Part shown: positions 1-5,377 of the stretch, piece after piece | Layout: each line of letters starts with the position of its first letter | How positions within the stretch are numbered: the stretch's first letter is position 1 | From: Sulfurovum sp. | GTDB taxonomy: Bacteria > Campylobacterota > Campylobacteria > Campylobacterales > Sulfurovaceae | Reading direction: 5' to 3' | NCBI GenBank assembly: GCA_030626265.1 | Contig: DAOUPF010000043.1 | Location: 1 to 8,284, forward strand | DNA length: 8,284 bases | The notes under the pieces: generated by a model | The model's database searches: none | Seen by the model: only the letters and a program-made list of their open reading frames with translations | What the model was told of the DNA's origin: nothing | Position numbers and translations under genes: made by a program

Positions 1-609
1 AACAAACAGTAAATAGAAAAGGACCAATAGAGTAGAGACATCCAGTCCCAATGGCAGAGGATTTGCCCCCTCTAGCTGCCCATATAATGTAGAGCAGCAG
101 TTGACAGGTTCTAGCATATCAATATTGATAAAGTATGAAATGCTCAGCCACATCTCTACAACAATCATAAGAAAAATGAGAACAAATAGCCATGATTTAA
201 AACGAAGTACTGGATAATCTTTTGCTTGCAAATCATATTTGTTAAATGCCATCCACAGTACAAGAAAAAATAGAACTACAAGTTTGAAAAATAGCAAAAT
301 CATCCCATAGTCATTTGCAGATATCACTCCTGCTGCACACATGGCTCCTGGAACCAATACTGATAGATTATCTATAGCAAATACAAAATATAAAACTAGA
401 AAAAATTTAACTACAAAAACAAAAAGCAGAATCGTCATCACTAAATATGCTTTTCTCTCTAGAGTAAACTGTTTTTCTGAAAAACTACCAAAATCCCAGC
501 TTTTTAGTATCCCAAATGATATGACAAAGGCTATAGATAGCAACCCTAGTAAGATAGACTCACTCAGAAGATAAACAATAACCTGATTATTTAGCAGAGC
601 TTCATTCAC
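1..609 (-). CDS. Multi-pass membrane protein of unknown function, 3' end cut by window edge
   Basis: An open frame of 203 codons runs from a GTG at 609-607 to the left edge without a stop. I do not recognise the family. The visible part has about five hydrophobic spans (roughly residues 9-35, 54-79, 102-122, 139-162 and 190 onward), so it is an inner-membrane protein. Two features look like conserved sites rather than filler: PGAMC at 87-91, just before the third span, and a Cys-Cys pair at 171-172 in the loop after the fourth span. These Met/Cys residues could bind metal or form a disulfide, but that is inference. The GTG overlaps the last codon and stop of the upstream ATPase gene (AGTGAATGA), so the two are probably translationally coupled, which suggests this is a third part of that ABC system. 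An in-frame ATG alternative close to the start is absent. The coding frame is clear; the function is unknown. Confidence 0.72.
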   Translation of the reverse strand, partial: MNEALLNNQVIVYLLSESILLGLLSIAFVISFGILKSWDFGSFSEKQFTLERKAYLVMTILLFVFVVKFFLVLYFVFAIDNLSVLVPGAMCAAGVISANDYGMILLFFKLVVLFFLVLWMAFNKYDLQAKDYPVLRFKSWLFVLIFLMIVVEMWLSISYFINIDMLEPVNCCSTLYGQLEGANPLPLGLDVSTLLVLFYLLFV

Positions 610-1297
610 TACTACCTACTCCTTGCTCCTTACTAACTATCGATCCATCTTGCATCGGTACGATTCTACTAGCAAAGGATAGGTTGTCAAACAGTGGATC
701 ATGTGTAGCTACGATAATGGTTTTCCCCATATTATGTAAATCTTTTAGAATATCTATAAATTTTAGTGAGTTATCACGGTCTAGATTGGCAGTTGGTTCA
801 TCACAGAGTATAACAGATGGATCAGCCACTAATGCCCTAGCGATGGCAACTCTCTGTTTCTCTCCACCAGACAAGCGTCCTGCTGGTCTTGTAGCTTTGT
901 GTGAGATGTTGGCAATCTCTAGGCTTCTCTTTACTCTCTGTGCAACTTCTGTCATATTTAGCTCTGAGGGTATCAGAGGGATCATCACATTTTCACTAGC
1001 ACTTAAATGCTCTAGTAGATTAAAATGCTGAAAAATAATACCTATCTTTTTGGCTCTAAAGGCAGAGATATGTAGGTCAGGAAGCTTAGCTATAGACTCT
1101 CCATCTACAAGCAGTTTCCCACTACTAGGGCGATCCAATCCTGCCATGATAGACAGCAGTGTTGTCTTTCCACTACCACTAACTCCCCTTAGGACTACAC
1201 ACTCCCCTTCCAAGACCTCTAAGTTAATATCTTTGAGTACATGAAAACTTGTATCACCACTTTTGAAATATCTATTTAGGTTTTCTATAGAAATCAT
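602..1297 (-). CDS. ABC transporter ATP-binding protein, LolD/MacB-type
   Basis: This 231-residue protein is a complete ABC ATPase. Walker A is GVSGSGKT at 38-45, the Q-loop Gln is residue 90, the signature LSGGEKQR is at 142-149, Walker B VILCDE is at 162-167 with the D-loop NLD at 171-173, and the switch His is at 199. Length and motifs fit the LolD/MacB/FtsE subfamily, which powers FtsX-type permeases that extract lipoproteins, move periplasmic substrates or transmit force instead of importing small solutes. Its ATG overlaps the stop of the FtsX-type permease gene by 4 bp (ATGA), so the pair almost certainly makes one transporter. It is distinct from NosF at 6656-7294, which has a different signature (LSGGMKQK) and its own permease. 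The substrate cannot be read from sequence. Calling it lolD would overstate the case, because a housekeeping Lol system is expected elsewhere in the genome. Confidence 0.9.
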   Translation of the reverse strand: MISIENLNRYFKSGDTSFHVLKDINLEVLEGECVVLRGVSGSGKTTLLSIMAGLDRPSSGKLLVDGESIAKLPDLHISAFRAKKIGIIFQHFNLLEHLSASENVMIPLIPSELNMTEVAQRVKRSLEIANISHKATRPAGRLSGGEKQRVAIARALVADPSVILCDEPTANLDRDNSLKFIDILKDLHNMGKTIIVATHDPLFDNLSFASRIVPMQDGSIVSKEQGVGSSE

Positions 1298-2502
1298 AAC
1301 ATCGCCTCTTTTGGATCAGTAACAGATATCTTCCATACAGGTATCAATACAGCTGCTATGAATGGAACAGCATAAATCAGAAATATAGAGCTAAGCACTC
1401 CAAAGTCCAATACAGGTACTAAGACAAGGCTATTTTTCATATTGGCTCCACCTAAAAATATCTCTTTGAGTAGTGGAGCTCCGAGTACAAATACATAAAA
1501 ATACGCCAATACCACACCCACTATAAATGAGATTATAACTATAATTATAGTCTCAAAGAATTTTAGTTTTAGTACATCTCTTATACTCCAACCCAAAGCT
1601 CTAAGTAGCCCTATATGGCGTCTCTCACTCGAATATACCATAGCATACCTCTGATAGAGTATGAGTACAAATGTCACGATAGCAATCAAAAACAGTATCA
1701 GGAAAACTCCACCCTTGTAGTTGTATAGATTTTCATATGCTTTTTTGATATCATGCTTGGTCACTACACGCAAGTCATAGTAAAATGCTGAGATCTTATC
1801 AGCTACATTATCCCATTCATCATCATTTGGGACATTCAGAGCGATATCTGTCACTTCATCTTCACCCATGCCTAAAACCTCTTTGGCAAGATCCATAGGC
1901 AAGATAATCATATCATTGGCTATAAGGTTACTCTCTTTGGGAAGAACTTTAAATATATTTATCTTTTTAAAATCACCTTTTGGAGTAAGGAAGCTATAGT
2001 GATTTGGATAGAAATGCTCTTTGAGATAGATAGAAACTCCCTCTCCTACTAGCATATTATCAGAACTTAAAAAGCTTTTTAGGTCAGTCTCATCCATAAT
2101 AGACTCAAGCGTTTTGTGACTCTGCTCATCCATAAAATCAACTCCAACTATCAAAAACGAGTCTCTTTTAGCTTTGAAAAAGTAGCGTCCATAGACTCGT
2201 GCTGTGACTTTATTGATGCCATAAATTTCTAATAATGGATCTATCCACTCAGCAGGGGCATTGACTCTCTCTCCACCTTGAATTTTCTGTACGACAAAAT
2301 CAGGCTCTTTGTCTAAAGTCTGCTCTATAGAGTAACGAATAGAGGATGAGATAAACAGTACAGAGCTTAGAAGAAACAGAATAACTAGAGATATGACTAC
2401 TACTCCGATATGTTTTTTCCGCTCTTTAAAAAACTCTAGTGTCAAAAAAAAGAAAAAGGGACTACCAAAGAAAGGTTTATCTAAAAAAGATTTACTTGAC
2501 AT
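1294..2502 (-). CDS. ABC transporter permease, FtsX/MacB/LolC-type
   Basis: The protein has the layout of the FtsX-domain permease family: one N-terminal membrane span (about residues 32-54), a periplasmic domain of around 200 residues, then three C-terminal spans (about 265-287, 315-340 and 372-394). The cytoplasmic stretch with ERRHIGLLRALGW before the third span is the typical coupling region of this family. About 400 residues is usual for LolC/E-type subunits; only one permease gene is present, so the working transporter is probably a homodimer. I start it at the ATG at 2502; a TTG two codons earlier (2508) is possible but has no better ribosome site. The gene overlaps the end of the small upstream gene by 11 bp and the downstream ATPase by 4 bp. 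The operon context with NosL-like exported proteins suggests a copper or lipoprotein role, which is inference. The N-terminal segment is unusually Phe-rich (FFGSPFFFFL). Confidence 0.87.
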   Translation of the reverse strand: MSSKSFLDKPFFGSPFFFFLTLEFFKERKKHIGVVVISLVILFLLSSVLFISSSIRYSIEQTLDKEPDFVVQKIQGGERVNAPAEWIDPLLEIYGINKVTARVYGRYFFKAKRDSFLIVGVDFMDEQSHKTLESIMDETDLKSFLSSDNMLVGEGVSIYLKEHFYPNHYSFLTPKGDFKKINIFKVLPKESNLIANDMIILPMDLAKEVLGMGEDEVTDIALNVPNDDEWDNVADKISAFYYDLRVVTKHDIKKAYENLYNYKGGVFLILFLIAIVTFVLILYQRYAMVYSSERRHIGLLRALGWSIRDVLKLKFFETIIIVIISFIVGVVLAYFYVFVLGAPLLKEIFLGGANMKNSLVLVPVLDFGVLSSIFLIYAVPFIAAVLIPVWKISVTDPKEAML

Positions 2503-2746
2503 ATACAAAATCCATTCTATCAGTTGATAACATTTCAGGATATGAAATATTATTTATATTACTAGAGGAGAACATTCTAGGCTCATAATATGAAACACTC
2601 CATGACGGCTGTGCCATCTGTGTAGCTTCTACAACCATAGAAAGGCTATCATTAGCACCTTTCTCATCAAAAGTAAAATAGTGAATACTAACAGTAAAAA
2701 CCATAAAAATCAATACTCCTACCATCACCAAAAAAGGCTTTTCCAC
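2492..2746 (-). CDS. Small single-span membrane protein, unknown family
   Basis: An 84-residue protein with one hydrophobic span at about residues 5-24 followed by a roughly 60-residue polar tail, most likely in the periplasm. I do not recognise it. The tail is rich in Ser, Met, Tyr and Asn, with five Met at or after residue 37 (including MVVEATQMAQ) but no Cys or His there, so a soft Met-based copper site is conceivable but unproven. The start is GTG at 2746, chosen because a good Shine-Dalgarno (GGAGAGA, 2751-2757) sits 4 nt upstream. It begins 25 bp after the stop of the NosL-like gene and its 3' end overlaps the FtsX permease gene, so it is squarely inside the operon and may be an accessory subunit of that transporter. 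The clear start, position and overlap argue that it is real; function unknown. Confidence 0.62.
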   Translation of the reverse strand: MEKPFLVMVGVLIFMVFTVSIHYFTFDEKGANDSLSMVVEATQMAQPSWSVSYYEPRMFSSSNINNISYPEMLSTDRMDFVYVK

Positions 2747-2750
2747 AAAC

Positions 2751-2757
2751 TCTCTCC
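2751..2757 (-). promoter_or_regulatory. Ribosome binding site for the 84-residue protein
   Basis: Read on the minus strand this is GGAGAGA, 4 nt before a GTG codon. It is the main reason for accepting the small gene at 2492-2746 and its non-ATG start. Confidence 0.6.
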
Positions 2758-2771
2758 GTTTAATTTATAAT

Positions 2772-3452
2772 CTATTCTTTATACTCTACACCATCAAGAG
2801 CCATAACCATCTTTGGTGTAATCTCATCAAACTTTACAATCGCTTTACCATTATGATCTTCCATGAAGTTCTTTGCTGCATCTTCAGTCTTGAAGGAGAT
2901 AAGTTCATTACCCATAGGCCCATATACATCAGAGCCTATGACATAAAAAGCATCTCTAGTTGATATGCCCTCCAGAGTATAAAAGTCTGTTGTTTTAAAC
3001 TCTGTTATCTTCTCTCTATCATAAGGGAAATCTACATCAAAGATATAATACTTCATCATATCTTTTACACCATCAAAGTAGTACTTTTTGCCCTCTACCT
3101 CGATCAGCCCTACCCACTTGGGGTACTTGGCAGTAAACATTCCACATACTGGACACTTAGCCTCTGCTGGCACTGGGATATGTGCTCCTGTGAGTTTCAT
3201 GCTTCCATTACTCACAAAATATGCTACTGCTTCTAGTTTAGACTTAGAGAGCTTAGGACAAGCATTAGATTTTTTAATCTTTTCCATCAGTTGTTCTATA
3301 GTACCCTCTGCTGTTGGTAGCTTACTCTCATCACACAATACCTTTGCAACCTTTTCACCTTTTTGTGAAAGCTTGACTATCTTTGCTAAACTCATATCTT
3401 TGGCTGATAAACTTACAGCGAGCAACACTATAGCTATGACAATTTTTTTCAT
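2772..3452 (-). CDS. Exported NosL-family protein with N-terminal two-cysteine domain
   Basis: A 226-residue exported protein. Residues 1-17 are a signal peptide (MKKIVIAIVLLAVSLSA). Residues about 30-83 form a helical segment with KGEK at 31-34 and Cys at 40 and 65, which looks like a cytochrome c fold without a CxxCH haem site. From about 95 comes a NosL-like domain with the copper-type motif CPVCGM at 100-105, PKWVG at 111-115 and a YYFDGVKDMM stretch. In NosL, Cys38, Met43 and neighbouring residues have been linked to Cu(I) binding; here the CxxCxM part is intact, but the later Cys seen in NosL (its C70) is replaced by Lys130. Role: probably a periplasmic copper-binding or sensing protein (inference). 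The start is the ATG at 3452 with AAGGA at 3461-3465; a longer GTG-started frame reaches into the hairpin at 3494-3515 and is rejected. It is paralogous to the gene at 4859-5368, sharing PKWVG, YFxxxK and a KFDE(I/V) ending. Confidence 0.85.
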   Translation of the reverse strand: MKKIVIAIVLLAVSLSAKDMSLAKIVKLSQKGEKVAKVLCDESKLPTAEGTIEQLMEKIKKSNACPKLSKSKLEAVAYFVSNGSMKLTGAHIPVPAEAKCPVCGMFTAKYPKWVGLIEVEGKKYYFDGVKDMMKYYIFDVDFPYDREKITEFKTTDFYTLEGISTRDAFYVIGSDVYGPMGNELISFKTEDAAKNFMEDHNGKAIVKFDEITPKMVMALDGVEYKE

Positions 3453-3460
3453 TTTGTTAA

Positions 3461-3465
3461 TCCTT
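3461..3465 (-). promoter_or_regulatory. Ribosome binding site fixing the start of the NosL-like gene at 3452
   Basis: AAGGA on the minus strand lies 8 nt before the ATG at 3452 and directly before a clean signal peptide. This settles the choice against the upstream in-frame GTG at 3500, which has no such site. Confidence 0.65.
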
Positions 3466-3493
3466 GTAAATTTATTGGGTTTAAGTTTGCTTG

Positions 3494-3515
3494 TTCCCAC
3501 GCTAGAAGCGTGGAA
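3494..3515. repeat. REP-like GC-rich hairpin in the 89-bp gap between two nosL-like genes
   Basis: The gap contains an imperfect inverted repeat: CCACGCT (3497-3503), a 3-nt loop, then AGCGTGG (3507-3513). The flanking TTC and AA extend the stem around one bulged C. The GC-rich stem with a bulge in AT-rich surroundings resembles the CCCACGCT...AGCGTGGG hairpins that are dispersed in many proteobacterial genomes as REP-type elements. It could instead act as an intra-operon processing or attenuation hairpin; it is not followed by a T-run in either direction, so it is not a typical intrinsic terminator. Copy number in the genome would decide. Confidence 0.5.
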
Positions 3516-3541
3516 ATTAGTAACGAGTAAAGAGCAGTTAG

Positions 3542-4258
3542 TTACTTAACATCTTTTAGATATAGTCCTACTGCTTGTAGTCCTTTACCTTTGAGGTCAC
3601 CACATGACTTGTTGGCTTTTATGTATGCTTTTGCATCAGCTGCTGTAGTAAACTTCTCAGTGATAGGCTTACACTTTTTCTTATAAATCATTTGACCTTT
3701 TTTAGCACCTTTTGCTTGACGCATTAGCTTCTTTTTAGTATCTGTATCGTAGTCAGCTTTTGCCCCGGCCAGTGTATCAGCATAGTTCATCACTTTTCCA
3801 CCAAACTTTTTAGCAAACTCTTCAGCTCCTGCTTTTGTTCCAAAAGCATACTTGCTTATATTCGCTGCCATAGTAGCTGGCTTTGAACTACCCACAACAT
3901 ATGATGCTTTAGTAGCATCTATAAACTTGAGAGAAGTGTTATCTACGACTTTTGGATCTGTCACTTTTGCTCCAGAATTCATCACCTCTATCATACAGTA
4001 GATTGAACAATACTGCTGTACCTTACCATCAACCGTAGCTGCATGATTTGTCTTGTAGAACATTGGTAGAGTCATTCCACACTTTGGGCAGTACATTTTT
4101 GTCTCACCTTTTTGGATTATCTCTGCTTTAGCCATAGGTACTGCACGGAAATTGACAGGCATTTTTTTGCCCATCTTCTTCGACTCTGCAGCAGTTCCTA
4201 CTGACATACTCATCGCAACCATAGCTACTACAGCTATTATTTTTGTAAACAATTTCAT
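3542..4258 (-). CDS. Exported NosL-family protein with C-terminal two-cysteine domain
   Basis: A 238-residue protein with a signal peptide (about residues 1-24, ending near GTAAES). The NosL-like domain follows, with YCPKCGM at 56-62 and a second Cys pair at 84 and 88 in YCSIYC. Cys88 lines up with NosL Cys70, so this is the extra NosL copy that keeps most potential copper ligands. Residues about 184-238 form a Lys-rich helical tail with KKGQMIYKKKC, a second Cys at 219 and a final LQAVGLYLKD helix. This has the skeleton of a class I cytochrome c with the haem-binding CxxCH missing. The role is probably a periplasmic Cu(I) carrier or sensor (inference). The ATG at 4258 is preceded by AAGGA at 4266-4270; a TTG one codon earlier is possible. 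It is the first gene after the 4259-4332 gap, so it may be the lead gene of its own transcript. The gap of 89 bp to the next gene holds a REP-like hairpin. Confidence 0.85.
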   Translation of the reverse strand: MKLFTKIIAVVAMVAMSMSVGTAAESKKMGKKMPVNFRAVPMAKAEIIQKGETKMYCPKCGMTLPMFYKTNHAATVDGKVQQYCSIYCMIEVMNSGAKVTDPKVVDNTSLKFIDATKASYVVGSSKPATMAANISKYAFGTKAGAEEFAKKFGGKVMNYADTLAGAKADYDTDTKKKLMRQAKGAKKGQMIYKKKCKPITEKFTTAADAKAYIKANKSCGDLKGKGLQAVGLYLKDVK

Positions 4259-4279
4259 CAATCTTTCCTTATAATTTAG

Positions 4280-4307
4280 ATAATGTATCTTAATACATTA
4301 GTGTTAA
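4280..4307 (-). promoter_or_regulatory. Candidate promoter for the downstream NosL-like/ABC module
   Basis: In the only long non-coding gap of the right-to-left operon, the minus strand shows TTAACA (4302-4307; five of six matches to TTGACA), a 16-bp spacer, then CATTAT (4280-4285; four of six matches to TATAAT). Initiation near 4273 would leave a short leader holding the AAGGA site at 4266-4270. In such AT-rich DNA boxes of this quality arise by chance, so the call rests mainly on position and on the palindrome that overlaps it. Confidence 0.35.
4281..4300. promoter_or_regulatory. Perfect 8-4-8 palindrome, candidate operator
   Basis: TAATGTAT and ATACATTA are exact inverted repeats around a 4-bp centre, CTTA. 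The inner part, TGTAT-N4-ATACA, has the 5-4-5 spacing of Crp/Fnr-family operators, although the bases differ from the FNR (TTGAT) and Campylobacter NssR (TTAAC) half-sites. It covers the spacer and -10 of the candidate promoter, where a repressor would act, and ends 22 bp before the ATG of the next gene. In RNA it would be only a weak, AU-rich stem with no T-run after it. Confidence 0.5.
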
Positions 4308-4319
4308 TTTAGTGTTAAT
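4298..4319. repeat. Two perfect tandem copies of an 11-bp repeat
   Basis: TTAGTGTTAAT occurs twice head to tail (4298-4308 and 4309-4319), just upstream of the palindrome. The 11-bp period is about one helical turn, so two protein molecules could bind on the same face. On the minus strand each unit includes TTAACA, half of the NssR consensus, but as direct and not inverted copies. Confidence 0.55.
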
Positions 4320-4332
4320 TCAGAGGCCATTT

Positions 4333-4857
4333 CTAATAAAACCTATGAATCTCCTCCATGATATCGGCAAATCGTATATCATCTCCTTTCTCTTTTAAAA
4401 ATGATATGAGATATCTCTCTGAAGCTTCTACACCATCAGTTTTTTCTATCTCCAAAAGCTGAGCATATAGATCTGAAATGATCTCTAGTACATGCTTAGA
4501 TATACTTTTTCTAGCTGCATGATATCCTATAATCTCTCCAGAATCTGTATCTCTTCTGGATTCAAACTCTGTAAATATCCAGTAGTGTCTGCCATCTTTT
4601 GCCATATTTTTCACAACAGCATTTATATTTTTGCCTTGTGATATAGTTTCCCACAAAAGTTTGAATACTATCTTGGGCATATCTGGGTGTCTGACTATAC
4701 TATGTGGTTTGCCTATGAGCTCATCTTTGTCATAGCCAGATACCTCTATGAAGTAGTCATTACAGTATGTAATCTTGCCTTTTTCATCAGTCTCACTTAC
4801 TATATATCGTTTTGGGTCTAGCTCTATCTCTACATCTGTAGGAGTTGGTCGTGCCAT
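4333..4857 (-). CDS. Stand-alone PAS-domain sensor protein, Aer-like
   Basis: A 174-residue cytoplasmic protein with one PAS domain at about residues 15-120 and a short helical tail; no signal peptide, membrane span, kinase, cyclase, methyl-accepting or DNA-binding domain is visible. Motifs ITYCNDYFIEVSGY, GKPHSIVRHPDMP (49-61), LLWETI (67-72) and DGRHYW (88-93) are those of the Aer-type PAS, which in Escherichia coli Aer binds FAD and reads redox state or oxygen. FAD here is inference. The start is the ATG at 4857, preceded by GGAAGGA (4864-4870); an ATG five codons upstream (4872) is less well placed. The start lies one base after the TAA of the preceding NosL-like gene, so the two are translationally coupled. 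Its partner is unknown: without an output domain it must work through another protein, such as a chemoreceptor or regulator. It could tune nos expression or energy taxis. Confidence 0.88.
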   Translation of the reverse strand: MARPTPTDVEIELDPKRYIVSETDEKGKITYCNDYFIEVSGYDKDELIGKPHSIVRHPDMPKIVFKLLWETISQGKNINAVVKNMAKDGRHYWIFTEFESRRDTDSGEIIGYHAARKSISKHVLEIISDLYAQLLEIEKTDGVEASERYLISFLKEKGDDIRFADIMEEIHRFY

Positions 4858-4858
4858 C

Positions 4859-5368
4859 TTATATCCTTCCATTCAGTAGTCGTATAAGAGCATCTGAAAC
4901 CTCATCAAACTTGAAGATTCTTTTTCCACTATATTTTTTTGAGAAAGCTTCAGCCTCCTCTTTAGTCTTGAGAGGCACTAGGTCATCACCTGCTGGAGAT
5001 ATAGCTCTACTGCCATATACAAAAAATGATGTCTCTGCATTGATAGGCTTTAGTGTTTCATGATCAATTACAACTATCTCAGAAAAATCTCTCTCACTCT
5101 TGACACCCACATCAAACCATTTGCCGGGACGATGATAAAACTCAAACAGTGCTTTTGGGCTAGAGAAATAGACCTCTTTTCCACTTCTTGTTTTTATCTT
5201 GCCTACCCATTTAGGGTCTTTATAGACTTTAAAATGACGCACTAAGCATGTAGTGTTTTTATCATAATTCATAACATACTGCTGTACTGGCTCAAATGGC
5301 TTATCTGTATCGGTTGATGCAAACATAAATGTACTCACAAATATGAGTAAAACTAATAATCTATTCAT
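4859..5368 (-). CDS. Exported NosL-like protein lacking the CxxCGM copper motif
   Basis: A 169-residue protein with a signal peptide (about residues 1-17). It aligns well with the C-terminal NosL domain of the protein at 2772-3452: DPKWVGKI at 51-58, GKEVYFSSPK at 63-72, FFVYGS at 115-120, then KTKEEAEAF and IFKFDEV near the end. Where that protein has CPVCGM this one has CLVRHF (41-46): the first Cys remains, the second is Arg and the Met is Phe, with a His inserted in place of Gly. The later NosL Cys is also replaced, by Lys72. It therefore should not bind Cu(I) like NosL and may be a partner, scaffold or binder of another ligand. The ATG at 5368 has AAAGGA (5374-5379) just upstream, overlapping the nosY stop. 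It lies between nosY and the PAS gene, so it belongs to the nos transcript. Frame and paralogy are clear; function is not. Confidence 0.82.
   Translation of the reverse strand: MNRLLVLLIFVSTFMFASTDTDKPFEPVQQYVMNYDKNTTCLVRHFKVYKDPKWVGKIKTRSGKEVYFSSPKALFEFYHRPGKWFDVGVKSERDFSEIVVIDHETLKPINAETSFFVYGSRAISPAGDDLVPLKTKEEAEAFSKKYSGKRIFKFDEVSDALIRLLNGRI
4864..4870 (-). promoter_or_regulatory. Ribosome binding site for the PAS gene, inside the preceding gene
   Basis: GGAAGGA on the minus strand lies 6 nt before the ATG at 4857 and inside the last codons of the NosL-like gene. It favours this start over the ATG at 4872, which lies upstream of it. Confidence 0.6.
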
Positions 5369-5377
5369 AAAAATCCT

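Noticed and set aside
341..574. Plus-strand 77-codon frame opposite the membrane protein at the left edge
   Set aside because: The minus-strand frame is open through the whole region, is hydrophobic in a regular pattern and is coupled to the ATPase gene; the plus frame is low-complexity Lys/Thr-rich.
684..1031. Plus-strand open frame opposite the LolD-type ATPase
   Set aside because: It is a shadow of a gene with all ABC motifs intact; the translation shows no recognisable domain.
3453..3500. Upstream GTG start extending the NosL-like protein by 16 residues
   Set aside because: The extension lies in the REP-like hairpin and would bury the signal peptide behind a polar, positively charged segment; the ATG at 3452 has a good ribosome site.
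3088..3549. Plus-strand open frame of 153 codons
   Set aside because: It lies opposite the well-supported NosL-like gene, has no family features, and its apparent hydrophobic stretch is the reverse reading of a signal peptide region.
4281..4300. Intrinsic terminator of the PAS gene
   Set aside because: The stem is AU-rich and weak and has no T-run downstream on the minus strand.
4298..4319. NssR-type box (TTAAC-N4-GTTAA) for nitrosative-stress control
   Set aside because: TTAAC occurs twice but as direct repeats; the inverted partner at 4-bp spacing is absent.
4858..4872. Upstream ATG for the PAS protein
   Set aside because: The strong GGAAGGA site lies downstream of this ATG and serves the ATG at 4857; homologous PAS proteins typically begin near MARPTPT-like sequence.
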